A DNA stretch of 64,000 bases. Origin: Myrica gale (taxonomy: Eukaryota > Streptophyta > Magnoliopsida > Fagales > Myricaceae). The notes below the pieces were generated by a model that searched no databases, was not told where the DNA came from, and worked only from the letters and a program-made list of their open reading frames with translations. Below are positions 22,152-34,974 of the stretch, in pieces. Each line of letters opens with the position of its first letter. The first letter of the stretch is position 1. Where the stretch lies: assembly GCA_963930655.1 (NCBI GenBank), contig OZ005620.1:7703001-7767000 (forward strand), given 5' to 3'. The translations under genes and the position numbers were made by a program.

Positions 22152-23240
22152 TTTCTATTTTTCTGATTCTACTGTTCGGTAACTTTTCACTTTGTCTCGG
22201 CCATTGAAGGTGTAAGACGTGTGGGACTCTTTTTCGGGACAGTCATTGTGTTGGGGTAGACTATCGGATGAATAAGATCTTTGTTTGGTGGTATGGTTGG
22301 TGCTGCAGTTGCAGAGGTACAGATTGCAGAGCGAGAGAGAGAGAGAGAGAGGGAGGGAGGGTTTAATGGAGAGTGTATGTCTTTGGCAAAATGAAACCGG
22401 GCGAGTGGAGGGCTGGTTCTGTGGGCCTCGGGGTCTCTTTATTGTTTTTAATGACGACAACCCTTTTAACCTTTGCACAATTTACAAATCCTCTGGACAC
22501 CTTGGTACTGCTACTGCTAGGATAAAGTTCATCACTTTCATCTAGGCGAAGCAGCTCACACCGGTCATGCAACGAGCTCTGTTTTCTGCTTTGCACGAGG
22601 TTTTCTGTTCCAGATGTGGAATTCCTCTAGTCTGAAACTCACGAAGGAAAAGGGCAAAAGCTTAAAAAAAAAACAAAAACAGAAGAGGGTGGAAAGTAAA
22701 AGGTTTTACAATGAAACGAGCGAATGCTTTTGCTGTTTTTAGGTCCTTTTCCACACCATTTTGGCTTGGTGTCGTGTACCACCATCGCATATGGCTCTCA
22801 ATCTAACAGCTGTCGTGAACCACAAGCCATGCCTGAGTTTTCTTCCCCCCTTCCTTTTAAAACTTCCTCTTTTATTTTATATTCCTGTTTTTTTGCTTCC
22901 CTTTGTCGAAATAGTTTGCCAAATTTTCCATTATCATAGTGACAACATATGCCAATAAGAATCATAAGATGATGGATATCCTACCACAACAACCTGGATT
23001 CATAACGTTGACAATGTCGTTAAAGATATAAGAATCATGTGACATACCATCACATGTTTCTGTGCCAAAATTATTGCTTGTTTAAAAAAAATGGTAATTT
23101 TATATACCAATCATGTCCTCAAAGCCAACTTTGATCAAGAGTTTGGAACTCCTTTTCCTTTAGATTAATGGACAAGCTACCCTTGTCAAGATTTTATTGA
23201 TAATTTTATTTTTAAGTTTTGAAAATTAAGATAGATTAAA
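22152..23240. other. Upstream region of the acidic-protein gene and spacer
   Basis: Contains a (GA)n run at about 22335-22354 (CT on the gene's strand), common in plant 5' UTRs and core promoters. No TATA box could be placed with confidence. Nothing else is recognised up to the MITE at 23241. Confidence 0.4.
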
Positions 23241-23463
23241 GGGATAAATGCAAAATCAGTCTCTGTAAAAATCGATTTAGTCCCTGTGATATGAAAAACA
23301 TCGATTTAGTCCCTGTGATTCTATTTTCGTTTGTTATTGGTACTCCATCAGGGACTAATTTTATCACTTTCTGAAATCACAGGGACTAAATCGATGTTTT
23401 TCATATCACATAGACTAAATAGATTTTTGCGTATAGCACAGGGACCAATTTTGCATTTATCCC
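23241..23463. mobile_element. Mutator-like fold-back MITE, 223 bp
   Basis: Starts GGGATAAATGCAAAATCAGT and ends ATTTTGCATTTATCCC. The arms repeat ATCGATTTAGTCCCTGTGAT and its complement. It is flanked by a perfect 9-bp target duplication, TAGATTAAA, at 23232-23240 and 23464-23472, as left by Mutator-like elements. Its first bases (GGGATAAAT) match those of family I at 26731. Confidence 0.9.
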
Positions 23464-23472
23464 TAGATTAAA

Positions 23473-25320
23473 CTTCTATTAGATTTTGAGAAATAAAATA
23501 TTGAAAAGTATAATAAAATATTAAGAAATTAGTGGATACAAAATTGATACTTGCAATATCAAAAAACAAACATACAGTGATTTTTTGAAATTTCTTATTT
23601 TACTATCGCTTCTAAAAATTTGATTTAGATTATATAATTAAAAAAAGAAAAGAGACTTGATTATGATGAGCTGGCACGCTCGTGAATGGAGAGTGGGCAT
23701 CACCAGACTCCAGTTCAAAGTTTCAAACAACCAAAAGGCCTCGTTGGCTGAGAAGTGTGCTAATGTAGCCTGTAATATGCTCCCACGCATAACATCGCGC
23801 ACGAGCAGCGCGTGAGAGAAAGAAAAAGGTTGGGAGCCCATGATCCGGTGCGGAGAAGTGCACAATACCTTTTAAGCTGTTGTGTTTGTGTTGTAATATT
23901 TTTGGTATGAGAATATGTGTTGGTATTGAGTTTAGTGAAAATGTGAAGAGAGAGGTAATTTTTTATATTTTTTTATGGGAGAGAGAGAGATTATATTAAA
24001 GTATTTTATTAGGAGAGAGATAAAATATTGAGGATAATTGGGTTTGCAAACGCAGTAGTTAAGTTTTGTAATGTTTCCTTGCCAGTTCAAGAGCTTAACG
24101 TTCAAAATTACCTATACAGTCCCTGCGTTGAACATTTTCTCCAACGTGGCGAGTCTGCATTGATGAGTTACAAGTTCCAGTGTGTGTGTGGGGGGGGGGG
24201 GGGGTTCACTTCCTTCATGTAACTCGATTAATTCATTTGCCCCAAACTAAAGCCTCGAATAAATAATTTAATAGTGGAGTGTGGGCAGAGTATTAAAAGA
24301 AGCAAAGACCCTAACTTCAAAGTGATAATGAGTGGGTCAAGGTTACTTGAAGGGGAGGGCTTTGACAAAACATTTACACCACAAACAGACAACACAAGTA
24401 TATTGCTTTCTTTCTTTCTTTCTTTTTTTCTGCGTATTTTGCTTTCTCTCGTTTTAAGCTTTTGTTGGTCAGACCAGATATCACAGCTGTTATGATTATT
24501 AAGTTAATCATTTCTTTTAACGTAAGACAAAAGGAATAAATAGATTATATAATGGGCTTTCTAAATGAGGCCCATAAACCAGGCAAAAACAACTGGATTC
24601 TGGATTCTGGCCCATAAAGCTGACATATAGTACGTAGGGTGTGGAATCACCCATCTTTTCACCTGCTACAGACTACGAGATTATGGGGTCCATGGTTACT
24701 TCACTAGTTTGGGCCCCATTTGGGTATCTGTACGTGGGCTGGGCCACACCCAACAAAATTTGGCCTGATCTGGTCTGGTTCTGTTGAGTAGTTTGTCGTT
24801 GGCTCTTGCCTAACTCATTAAAGTTAAAACACATTAAAGCGTAGGGAAGTAACCTTAAATTGATAGAAATTCTTAGGCCCCATACATATGACTGACAACA
24901 AACCAAAAGAAAAAAGTTTGAGGTGGAGTAGGGCAAATATTTAATAGTGTTTGGTTTAAGACTTAAGTTGTCTAACTCCTCATAAAGAAGAAAGGAAATG
25001 TGAAAGGGTAATGCTACCTACTTCCAATGGCTCCACGGGTGTCCGGGACCATGAAAAAGAGAGGCTTTTTAGCCTTCAAGCCCCGAGGGAATGGGCATTT
25101 TTGGGCTACTGAAAGGATTGGGTTTGATCACAATTAATAGTACTCCAAACTGACTGAACAGACCAGACCAGAAAAAGCAACTGCACGCAACAGCCATTCT
25201 AGCTACTTCTTTCACAACAGTGTTAATGAAGAATAGTGACACTACTCCAACGCCCGAAGGGGTTTGAGGTGAGCAAAGGGAATAGCATAGAGAATAAAAA
25301 AAAACAAAAAGTTGAAAGAT
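23473..25320. other. Gene-poor stretch with simple repeats
   Basis: Holds an AT-rich MITE-like repeat (23876-24060), a run of about 16 G at 24189-24204, and a TTTC-type run near 24408-24430. No gene is supported. Confidence 0.45.
23876..24060. repeat. AT-rich MITE-like repeat
   Basis: Shares TTGGTATTGAGTTTAGTGAA, then 'gaagagagag', TTTTTATATTTTTTTATGGG and 'tattttatt' in the same order as 59935-60136. The two copies are clearly related. Terminal inverted repeats were not fixed. Confidence 0.65.
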
Positions 25321-25625
25321 ACTTGCACTTTAAAAAAAAAATTACAACTGTATTTTGTATTATTAGCCTATGCAAATTTCAGAAATGGTCGCTCATATTC
25401 GAAGGTGCTTGGTTGATTCTTGTGAATGGAAGTGTAATAGCATAGCTTACAATCTTACTAAGTGGGCTGCTTGGATAGATAGAGTAGGCGTTAGCTTTGC
25501 TTATGTTATTACTGAGCATGACATAAGATAGCCTGGTCACTCGTATCCGTGTTTGTGATATGCTTCCGTTTGATTAGTTGTCGTTTCTTATTAATCAGAT
25601 GAGGTATTACTTAAGTAAAAAAAAA
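25320..25625 (+). mobile_element. LINE 3' tail relic with poly(A)
   Basis: The frame reads NSIAYNLTKWAAWIDRVGVS after one base change of phase, the end of the LINE RNase H-like domain. It is followed by a 3' UTR and a run of A at about 25615-25625. No other LINE part is present. Confidence 0.65.
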
Positions 25626-26060
25626 GAGAGTCCATGCCTAACACTTCGAGCACCCTCTGTATTGCTTACACGAACTGCTCTTTGACCTTGAACCCTTTAG
25701 TAGGCGAAGCTATGGCAGCAGTGCGAGCAATGGAAATTGCTCAGCATTGGCTTCAAGTCATCTTCGAGCCCCACTCGAAATTGCTTTGGCAGAACATTAC
25801 GAAGACTGAGTTGGCTCCCTGTTGGAAAATAGAAGCTCTAGTCTTTTCCCTTCGTACTTGTCTCCAGGATCACTCTGGATGGTCCTTTGTTTGGATTCCT
25901 GGTAGACAAAACCCGTAAGCTCACCTTGTAGCGAAATGGGCTAGGTGGTCTCAATTCTCTGGTTTTAGTAATCATTTTTTCTTACCAAGGGATATTGTCA
26001 TGTGTGACATTTCGGTTGTGTAATTTTTAAACCAGTTGAATGAGATTACTGTTATTCAGA
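25626..26060 (+). mobile_element. Second LINE 3' fragment, RNase H-like domain
   Basis: Begins right after the poly(A) of the previous relic. The frame reads NPLVGEAMAAVRAMEIAQHW and later SGWSFVWIPGRQNP, stop, AHLVAKWARWSQFSG, matching the RVT_3 domain of plant LINEs (GEA..A...A and W.PR..N..A..LAKWA). One stop lies inside. Two LINE tails side by side suggest repeated insertion into the same spot. Confidence 0.7.
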
Positions 26061-26111
26061 AAAACAACAAAGAGTATATAAACAGTAACTTGTACTTGCC
26101 CACTTTACCAG

Positions 26112-26204
26112 GAACTGAAGCAAAAGATACAAAATTTAGAGAGACAAGTGGAACAACTTCTAAACTGCAATCTGCCCGGGGAAGAAGCTTTTCATAATTG
26201 GTGA
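26112..26204 (+). CDS. Possible isolated terminal exon encoding a coiled coil
   Basis: After a good acceptor (TTTACCAG ending 26111) the frame reads ELKQKIQNLERQVEQLLNCN, then LPGEEAFHNW and TGA at 26202-26204. The first 18 residues show a heptad pattern of L, I and V as in a coiled coil, and resemble tails of kinesin-like or filament proteins. No other exon is recognised on either side, and a LINE fragment lies just upstream. It may be a relic left by gene loss. No function is proposed. Confidence 0.3.
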   Translation, partial: ELKQKIQNLERQVEQLLNCNLPGEEAFHNW

Positions 26205-26730
26205 AACTCTGGCTTTTCCGTGCTTCTGAAGATCAGAATTAAGTCAGCAAGCCCCAGAAGACCTGCTGCAATATGATTCTTACCGCGTGACATATTGATT
26301 GCACAATTCAGATGCAGCTTTGTTTCCTTTCTTGGGCCTCAGATATGTCATAGTCAGAGTGTGTTTCTGATGTCGCTAGAAATTTTCTACTTTAATCAAA
26401 GAAAGATGATGGAAATGTCTAGCGCTTCTGGCAACCATGTCCATATTTCCACACAAAGTATTCAGATCCAGAACTTTTACAAGTCTGTATGTTACTTAAG
26501 AAAGCCCTTATCTATCCTCATGTATTGTAATATTCGGCGATGCAGATTGAAGTAGCCTTTTTTTCAAATAACCTCCATTCCTAAGTTGATGCTCACCTTG
26601 ACGAGCTTCGAACTCTCTTCCTCACTTTGTTGTTACTTGAGGTTCGAATTTTCTTCCAGGTGCTTGAGATGTGGAGTGGCTATTGTAAGGGCATGTTTGA
26701 AAAGCCAGATTTTGCATAAATAAATAATAA

Positions 26731-27122
26731 GGGATAAATACACTTTGCCCCCTTGTCTTTGGGATCATTTACACTTTGTACCCCGATGTTTTATTTTTGA
26801 TACATTAGACCCATTATCTTCCACATTTTTGCAATGTGGACCCCGAACCCAATTTTCCGTCTAAATTGATGGATTTTGTCAACACATTCACCGGTCGATC
26901 GCTACATGAAGCGGTCGACTAGCTAGTTATGTCTCTCACGTTACCTTTGTAGAGGTCGACCGGCTCACGTGTTGACGAAATCTGTCAATTTAGACAGACA
27001 AATCGGGTACGGGGTCCAGATTGCAACAATGTGGAAGATAATGAGCTCAATGTATTAAAAATAAAACATCGGGGTGCAAAGTGTAAATGACCCCAAAGAT
27101 AAGGGGCAAAGTGTATTTATCC
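26731..27122. mobile_element. Mutator-like fold-back MITE, family I copy 2
   Basis: Left end GGGATAAATACACTTTGCCC, right end GGCAAAGTGTATTTATCC. The arms pair for well over 100 bp. It is flanked by a perfect 10-bp target duplication, TAAATAATAA, at 26721-26730 and 27123-27132. The centre holds ACCGGTCGATCGCT, GCGGTCGACTAGC and AGGTCGACCGGCT. Same family as 3651-4057, without coding capacity. Confidence 0.92.
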
Positions 27123-27132
27123 TAAATAATAA

Positions 27133-28036
27133 ATTAAATTTTTAGAGGCAAAGGTTAATTTTTGTCTCAAAATTTTTAATTTTTCTATTTTCACATCAGA
27201 TGAATTTTTTGTCTCAAAATTTTTAATTCTGATATTTTAAAAATAATAATAATAAATCTTAAAATTATCTATTTTTTTCCTTAAAATCATCTATTTCTAT
27301 CATAATAAACATAAATTTATGTTTACTCAAATCACCTCTCTTCAATTTTTAATCGACTCCTATTAAAACTTCAAAAAAATTCAACTTCTCTTAAACATGC
27401 TTCAAAATTTTCACTAATTCTTCACAATACCCAATAAAAATTCTAATCTTCCTCAATTTTCACAACATTATCAAATTTTTCTAAAATCTTTTAATTGCAA
27501 ATATGCCCAAAGTTTTGATTCTGCCAATTGATAATGACTTGTATGGTACAGATGATGGACAGATGCATATGTTGATTATTGATAGACTTTGTGATTGGTT
27601 TTGAGATTGCTCGTAATAGATCTATCATCTATGTTTTTAAAAAAAAAAAATTAGATACAAACTTTATCATATGTATATAACTACCAACTGGGTTACTATG
27701 GGGGTTCTTTGGTCACACGTCTATGGAATCAATTGATTAAAAAGTACAAACTCAGACATCGATACTTAAACTGGCTGTTTCCAGTTAACATCCTCCAATT
27801 GAGATTATTACGAGGTACAACAACAACAAATATTTTGCAGAATAGAGCTCCCCCTACAAAAATTTACAGATTGCCAATCGGATACTCGAAGTTTCTGCAA
27901 TCAAAACTTTCAGCTCCTATACAAAATCCTTGAACTTATTGTAGAGGAAGCGCCTATAATGCAGTATCCACCGACAAAAATGGAAGTTCAAGGGAGCGGA
28001 ATTTTATAGATGAATGTTCCAGTCATGGAATATTCT
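27133..28036. other. AT-rich spacer and 3' UTR of the oxidoreductase gene
   Basis: From 27160 to 27500 it is T/A-rich with MITE-like wording. Positions from about 27830 to 28036 are probably the 3' UTR of the minus-strand gene. The open frame at 27709-27933 looks accidental. Confidence 0.4.
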
Positions 28037-31000
28037 TCAGTCAATTTCCAGCACTACTTTTCCCGGAACGTGCCTCCTGTCTTTGGCCTCATGAGCCTCT
28101 CTCACCTGTGTGATGGGAAATGTTTTTTCCACCGGCACTTTCAGTTTCCCAGCTTCAGAGAGCTTGCGGATCTCATGTAAACCTTCTGAGTCAGCCCTCA
28201 TATATGTCCACCAATATTCTGCACCGTCAAAAGAAAAATGCAGAGACTGCTTAATGACCTTTAGGTGACTGCATGTGTTAAGATACAGAATAATAACCAG
28301 ATACGGATTTCCCACTCGTAGCATTTTTTCTTTCTGATCCCATGATTCACTTTCAAAGAATAATATCATAATGGTTGGTCGTAAGACCAGTCACAGCTTC
28401 TAATAGTACAAGGTATACATCCAGGCGGAAAAACCCAAAATGTTGAGAGGAAATTGAAAAAACATGCAAAGGAGGTCAAGAAATAAAGAAAAAGAAGATT
28501 TAAATGGAACTACAACCTGAAACTAGTTATTCAAGTCAAAAAATAGAAATATAGGCTCTTAGTCAGAGCTCGTGTAAAACTCATATTGATGCAGTAAGTC
28601 AATAACCCATGTGCTCAAAAAAATAAAAACATTAAGACCCACGCGTGTCTCAGAGAGAGAGAGAGAGGGGGGGGGGGGAGTATTCTGTATATATTCCTTT
28701 TTGAAAGAGACTGGCCATAGTTGACTCCTAGGCATCTACAGAGTAGCAGTCGGTCTTCCCAAATGTTCCCAACTGATTAATATATCTAAATCAGGTTGCA
28801 GATAACCGTTTCAAAAGCATGGTTTATCCAGTGAAGAGGCTGTTCACATGGTAAGCAGAGGTCAATAGAAACTAGAAATTGTCACTGATGTGATTAACAT
28901 TGGATCCCATGAAAGAAGATATTAGAATATGTCAAAATTTCATTCTAGAACTACATGTATTTAATCAAGGATGACATCAGCATTCCAGCCATTTGGCCAG
29001 TCAATTAATTTTCTTTTTAACAGGTAAGTTATCTTTAGCAGAAGGTCCTCTTCTGGTAAAATCCAATAACTCAATCAATATATATAACTTGTAATGCCCA
29101 AAACAGTGATCAACGACAAAAATATTCCTAAAGATTCATTGCCCATCGAGTGAAGATAAGGTTATTAATACTTACGAATTTGTTGAGGAAGTTCTCAACT
29201 CCGTGGAGGTCTTTTTGGAAGGTTTAACTATATTTCTATGTTTACTTTTTATCAGATTAGATTTGAAATGCTTGTTTTCTGATCATTCAATTAGGCTCAA
29301 TAAAGTATGAACCCAAGAGCAAGAGTGCAACAGAAAACATATTCCATGTATGACCACAATCGTCCGTGTTATTTTGGGATTTGGGTTTGTAAATAGAGCA
29401 AAAGTTTGTTAGTAAAAACTCGAACAAAAAAAAAAGCTCTTTTGAATTAGAGAGTAATATAAATCAAAATTACAAAATGTTCAAATAACATTTTACACAA
29501 ACAAATATCAAGCTAAAAATGATACATAAGATAGGGCCTTGTTACCTATTCCATGAGAACAACGATACTGGATTTGTTTCTTCAGCAAAAGAGCTGTGGC
29601 TAAAGGAAGCCCAGCAGCTAGCCCATACCTATCAGCCAATGATGCTGCCTCACCCTACAATGAAAGGTGATAAAAATCTTACATGTTTATATGGCAGAAT
29701 ATAGAAAAGAAGAGTATATAAGTTGATGGAGAGAAAACAAGCGACTACCTCCTACCTGAAGTGTCATATAGTGTCCACCTCTCTTCAGAAAATTGATGCC
29801 TATTCTTTCTGTCTCTGGTCCGCCAATAGTATCCAAAACAGCATCAAATTTCCCTTTGATTGCCAATTCAATGTCCTTGAGATTGAAAGAAAAATAAATT
29901 CAGTCTTGGTCCCCCCCATGTTCAAATCAAATCCATCATTTACCTAAGGACTCTGATGTACAAACAGCTCATATATGGATGAAGAGACTATAATGACCTC
30001 AGCAGTGTAGTCAACTGCCTGTTCAGAACCTGCTGCCATCATTCGACCAACACTTTGACTTCCACAAGTAGTTGTAACATGGCACCCTGCAGCTACTGCA
30101 AGCTGAATTGCAGCAAAACCTACAGCTCCTCCGCCACCCACTACTAAGAGTCTTTGTCTATGAAGATGAGATCGCAGATGTAAGCATATGGGTATATATA
30201 TATTAATGTTATGTGTAACGAAATGCACAATAAAGCACATATGGTAATTTTTTAATTACAAAATTCATATGCTCGTACTCTACTACAAAGTTGATGTAAA
30301 AGCATAAACTAGACAAGTATGGTTGCTATCCTAAGAGAAATGCATTCCAGTTACTAAATTCTTTTCATTATTACAATCGTATCAGCATACCCGAGGCACA
30401 ATTACTCTTCCACAAAATAGAGGTAATACTTGTAATGAACATATAATATTTTACATCCTTTTGTTATACCGCAATGAAAAAAGACACCATTCTTTATCAA
30501 TACCGTATAATAAGCATGTCCATAACGGAACAATCAACTCGGAACTATATTCTGACAACAGCCAAAATAATCTGCTTTTGTAGACACCGTGATGCACAGT
30601 TTGCTGGTTACTTAGGTGCTACTAAGTTGGAGTCCTTGTTCCGGTTGGAAGTCTAGGTTTTAGTTCTTAGTTCGAAGTCAACTTCTTGCCTTTAGCTTCA
30701 TGCATTGAATGCTATGAAAACAAAAGGAAAGTGAAACAAATCAAATACACAAAGGACCTCACTGCTTGTCCAAACTGATAAAATAAAGTAGGCTAAGAAA
30801 TACATGGTAACATCTCCTTTGAAGGGGGGAAAAAGGAAGGAAAGAGAAAATCATACCCCTCTGTTATCCTGGCAGTACTTTTCAAAGCACGCCACGCCGT
30901 CAATGCAGCAAAAGGAATGGCACTTGCCTCCTAGGAGCACGAAAATTATATACAAATCAAACTCTGTAGCCACAAGGAACTACAAAATTTACATATTTCT

Positions 31001-33461
31001 CAAACATGCCATCAATCATATTGGGAGCTGTTGTTAGGAAACATGCGACCACTATAACAAATATTGTCATCAGTTCGATTCCACCTACTACAATAGTGTC
31101 CCACCCAAAATTAGGGATGAGCATTGATGCCCTTGGGTCGGTATTGGCCAGATTCGGATGGCCAGACAAACAGGTCAGTAGACCAGAATTCAATCACCAA
31201 CTATAGACCAGCCATCCAATGAAACCAAACCAAGCTAAACCAAGGGTTCAATCTGCTTTGGGTCCGCTGAAAATTTTTCAAACAAAAGTGCCAAAATGAA
31301 TACATCAAAGGATCTACCAACATATTGGATTAACTTTCAGATATAGGCCATCTCCCAGATCGACTGTTGCATCATTGCTGTTGCCAATTCCAAGTCCAGC
31401 AAGCTTGTGCTGAAGACCACAGAGATATGTGATTTAGGCAACTGAATCATCACGGCCAAGAGAAGATTGAAGGTAGGCCAGAGTACGAGTGGTGGGGTGA
31501 TGACATGTTGTTGTTGGTGTTGGAGAGCAATGGGATATAACAAGTGTGTTTTGAGCAAAGACCAGCTCTGGAAAATGAAGAAACCTCTTTAGGGTCAGGT
31601 GTGTCTTAGAGTGTGTGTCTGTGGGGGGGGGGAAGAGAGAGAGAGAGAGAGAGAAGTTAGTGTTGGGTCAGTTTTAATCAGTAGGCAGATTTTCCCACGG
31701 GTGCCAACCCACCTCAGTAACCAATGCTAGAAAACAGGATGTTCCATATCTATTTAAAGATGACTATTGTGTCATATAGGTTACTACTGACTTGGGCTTG
31801 GGTTGGAGATAATCTATAGAATACATACACTCGTGATAAAGATAGATAAGTCCCCAAAAATAAAGAATAAGGAATAAGATAAGCACTTAATCATAACCAG
31901 TTGATTCTGAAATCTGATATCCCTTGCCAACAAAATACTCAAACCAATATGCCTTTAGACATGGTCATAGACAATATGAAAATCACATTTGGAAATGTGG
32001 AGAATTAGCTAGAGCAGCAGGTATTATAAGCTTCAGGGTCAAGTATTTGCTGAGACCTAAACGAAAGTACAGAATGAAATGGTAAAACGAGGGTATGGAC
32101 ACGGCAAGTGCAGTTTTTACAACAACCCATTCTGAAGAAGTTATCTTCAGAATTAGAGATATTGTTCAGCAGCTTAGAAAAAATATATATATATTGTACA
32201 GCAACCAAATAATCTGAAGACAACAATTTTTTTTTTCTTCTTCTTTCTCTAGAAACACCTTTTGTTGGTATCTTTGATTTATTTTTTCCCTATAACAAAT
32301 TGTGCGAGTCAACAGCTAGTGGAGCTTAGACATCATTTTCAGCAAGATGGTCAAAATTTCTTACAACATATTTTCTAGTTGCTATTAAAATTTCCATGCC
32401 CCTGAGATAAAGAGTAACATCAATGGTTCTATCAGCTAAAAACACGAAGCACTCCAATATTTACCACATGTGTAACTGCTACAGGTTTGGGAGCAAGCTC
32501 ATCTTCAGAAAGAATTGCATAGTCAGCATAAGTACCCCTAATGGCAGTTGGATGCAATGCACCAAAAACTTCTTGCCCAACACTCAGTGACTGAACTGAA
32601 GCTCCCACTGCTGCAACTTCACCACTAATATCGCGGCCCAATATGAGAGGTAGATGTGGTTCAAATATGGAACGGCCATAGCCTGACCGGATCTGAAAAC
32701 ATTAGAATGTAAAACATATGATGTATACAAATTTCAACTCATTATAGAAGTGTCTAAGTGCGTAGTAAAGGAAAATGGAAGGGGGCACAGGTCAGGGCAG
32801 AAATTGGATTGTAACTGCACAAAGTTATCTATATTTGAGCACGCAGAGAAGCCACAATAAAACCACAAATAAAAATAAAGCAGGATGCGGCAAAATGATA
32901 TGATACTTTGTCCAGTATGCGGCGAAATGGGCAGGGCCAAATGGTATCCTAATAGTTCAACCAGAGCGATTGCGTAACAATTGGAAGCCGTGAGTAGTCA
33001 AACATCTACACACACGGAATCACACATAGTGGCTAGTAGGATCAATTCAATAGAAACTATATGAAAAATCCCAGGAGCTAACATGTCTCCAAAGCTAATT
33101 CATTCCATCATTTTCCCCACCTTCTACTTTCCAACATTATCTCAGTAACCAAACATAAATTAAAACACAAAACGAATCCCTCAACATAAAATTTAGAAAA
33201 ACAAATGAAAATGACCAAGAGAGGGCTCACTCTGGTATCGAGAGGGTTAATGGAGACAGCGCGAGCACGGACGAGGACCTCATTGGGCTTGAGATCGGGG
33301 ACTTCCACATTGGGCCGGAGCTCCAGCACCTCCGGCCCACCGAAGCGCGGCAGCACCACGGCCCTGCAGCTCGTGACGATACCTCTCAGCCCCACAACCG
33401 CTAAATTCGAGCTAAGAAAGTTCCTGTTCATCCTGAAGCTGCGAGACCGCAGAATTCGCAT
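28037..33461 (-). CDS. RTN4IP1: RTN4IP1-like zinc-binding-dehydrogenase-family oxidoreductase, mitochondrial
   Basis: Seven exons join in frame: 33461-33231, 32692-32465, 30930-30857, 30157-29998, 29875-29756, 29654-29546 and 28218-28037, giving 367 aa, the length I expect for plant homologues. The N-terminus (MRILRSRSFRMNRNFLSSN) is Arg/Ser-rich without acids, a likely mitochondrial presequence; the second Met (residue 11) is an alternative start. A GroES-like domain follows (PRFGGPEVLELR, VRARAVSINPLDTR, GRDISGEVAAVGASVQSLSV), then the NAD(P)-binding fold with RLLVVGGGGAVGFAAIQLAV near residue 185 and DAVLDTIGGPE. The zinc ligands of classical alcohol dehydrogenases are not evident, as in quinone-oxidoreductase members of the MDR superfamily. 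The human relative RTN4IP1 is a mitochondrial NAD(P)H oxidoreductase linked to coenzyme Q synthesis; the plant role is not established. Confidence 0.9.
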
Positions 33462-34974
33462 TTTTCGTAGTATTTTATTTCAACCTTGTTGGGATCAGAA
33501 ATTCGTCATACAGCTATTGAGTCTAACAGAAAGAAAGAAGAGACAGGAAGTGGTCGTTAGGGTTTGAATGAAGAAGGAACCAATTAAAAGGAGGAGAAGA
33601 CTGAAGCGAGGAGGAGTGAGTTATGAGCGAAGACGTGTCTGTATTTTGGTCCGCAGGGATGGCGGGGATTCGTTATTTTTGCGTAATGGAGGACATTCGG
33701 CTTTATGCTAACGTGCGCACGTGGCGGCTGTTACAAGAAGTTGCGTCACCTCGGATCACGTTCCAAACAGGAACTGAAATACAACGTACTACGTCGAAAA
33801 TAACATGCGGGATACTAAAAGTGATCTGATAAAATCACTATATACTTCATGTTGAGCAGTGAGAGTAATAGCCGGACTCGGTAGATAAAGCTGTCAGGAC
33901 TTAGACTTGCCAATAAAAAAATCATCGCAACCTGGTACAACAAGCTCCAACAAGGACTGAAAAAGATTTACAAGGGATTGAAAAAGCCCACAAAGGAGCC
34001 GGACACGAGCAAAAACAACAAAAATTACACAGACTAACAAAACAAAAAGAACACAACAATAAAAAACAACAACCAACAGTAGAGACGGAATCGGCGCCGC
34101 CACAAACGAGCGGAGAATCCAAAACGCCGACAGTGCGAAGAAAGGTACCGGCATGTATTCACTACGCACCACTAGAAGGCTACAACACAATGGCATTGGG
34201 CTCGCTAGAGGAAGCAAAAGCCACCCAAGAGGCACGTGCCCACCAAAAATAGACCGAAAAGAGAGCCCAGAGTCAGGCGTATGAGACGTCACGCGCCGAT
34301 CAAATGATGCCGGAATGGTGCAATTGTGCTCGTCGAGAGAAAGAGACAACGTCTAGCTAAGCTGTGTCCACTAATGACACACGGATTCATCAGGATCTAA
34401 CCGCCACGATTCCGAACAAAAGGTGAAGGTAGAGGGAAAATAGAATGAGAGGAAGGAGAAAAGGGATGAGACTTGGGAGGAGAAAGACCTTTAAAGAAAA
34501 GGGTTTTTTCGGCAAGTCACTTTTAAAGAAAAGGCTTAAGCACCCTGCACCTATGGCCTATGGGTTTTGATCCTCTTAAAATATAGTCATGATTTTAAAA
34601 AATCGGTCCCTGGTTTTCCATCTGATCGTGGAAGGTTATTGAGTTTGTAACATTTATAAAATAAATCCTCCTCTTAAATTTCTTTCCACAAAATTAACGG
34701 ACATATCAGCTACATTCATAAATTAACACTGTCATCTATAGCCAAGTTACATAAAATATATCACATCAGTCAAATATAAAAAATTACTAGAAATAAAATA
34801 TTTAAGTTTATTTTAATAAAACCTTTTAAGTTATTTTGAAAAATGATTTTTTTTAAAAAAAACTAAGAAAAAAGGTAACAGTAACAAGGGGCTTGAAGAA
34901 GTACCATCGGGTGTAGTGACTTAGTGATGTTAGATTTTGGTACAACAATAGGAGAATTACACTGCCTAATCAAC
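33462..34974. other. Upstream region of the oxidoreductase gene and spacer
   Basis: The first few hundred bases hold the 5' UTR and promoter of the minus-strand oxidoreductase gene. At 33894-34349 a minus-strand frame of 151 codons is open but very hydrophobic and low in complexity (runs of V, F, L, C). It might be the 5' end of a retroelement, as it resembles in style the start of the LINE near 54600. I do not call it a gene. The rest to 34974 is AT-rich and includes the SHH2 3' end. Confidence 0.4.

Noticed and set aside
24189-24204. Run of G, with runs of C at 35760-35774 and G at 31623-31633, as possible G-quadruplex switches
   Set aside because: Single homopolymer runs without the spaced G-tracts of a regulatory quadruplex; assembly error in run length is also possible.
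29519-29947. Plus-strand frames over the oxidoreductase gene
   Set aside because: They are antisense to exons 5 and 6 of the minus-strand gene.
33894-34349. 151-codon hydrophobic minus-strand frame
   Set aside because: Runs of V, F, L and C from T-rich DNA, without known domain or splice pattern. It may be the 5' end of a retroelement but I cannot support a gene.
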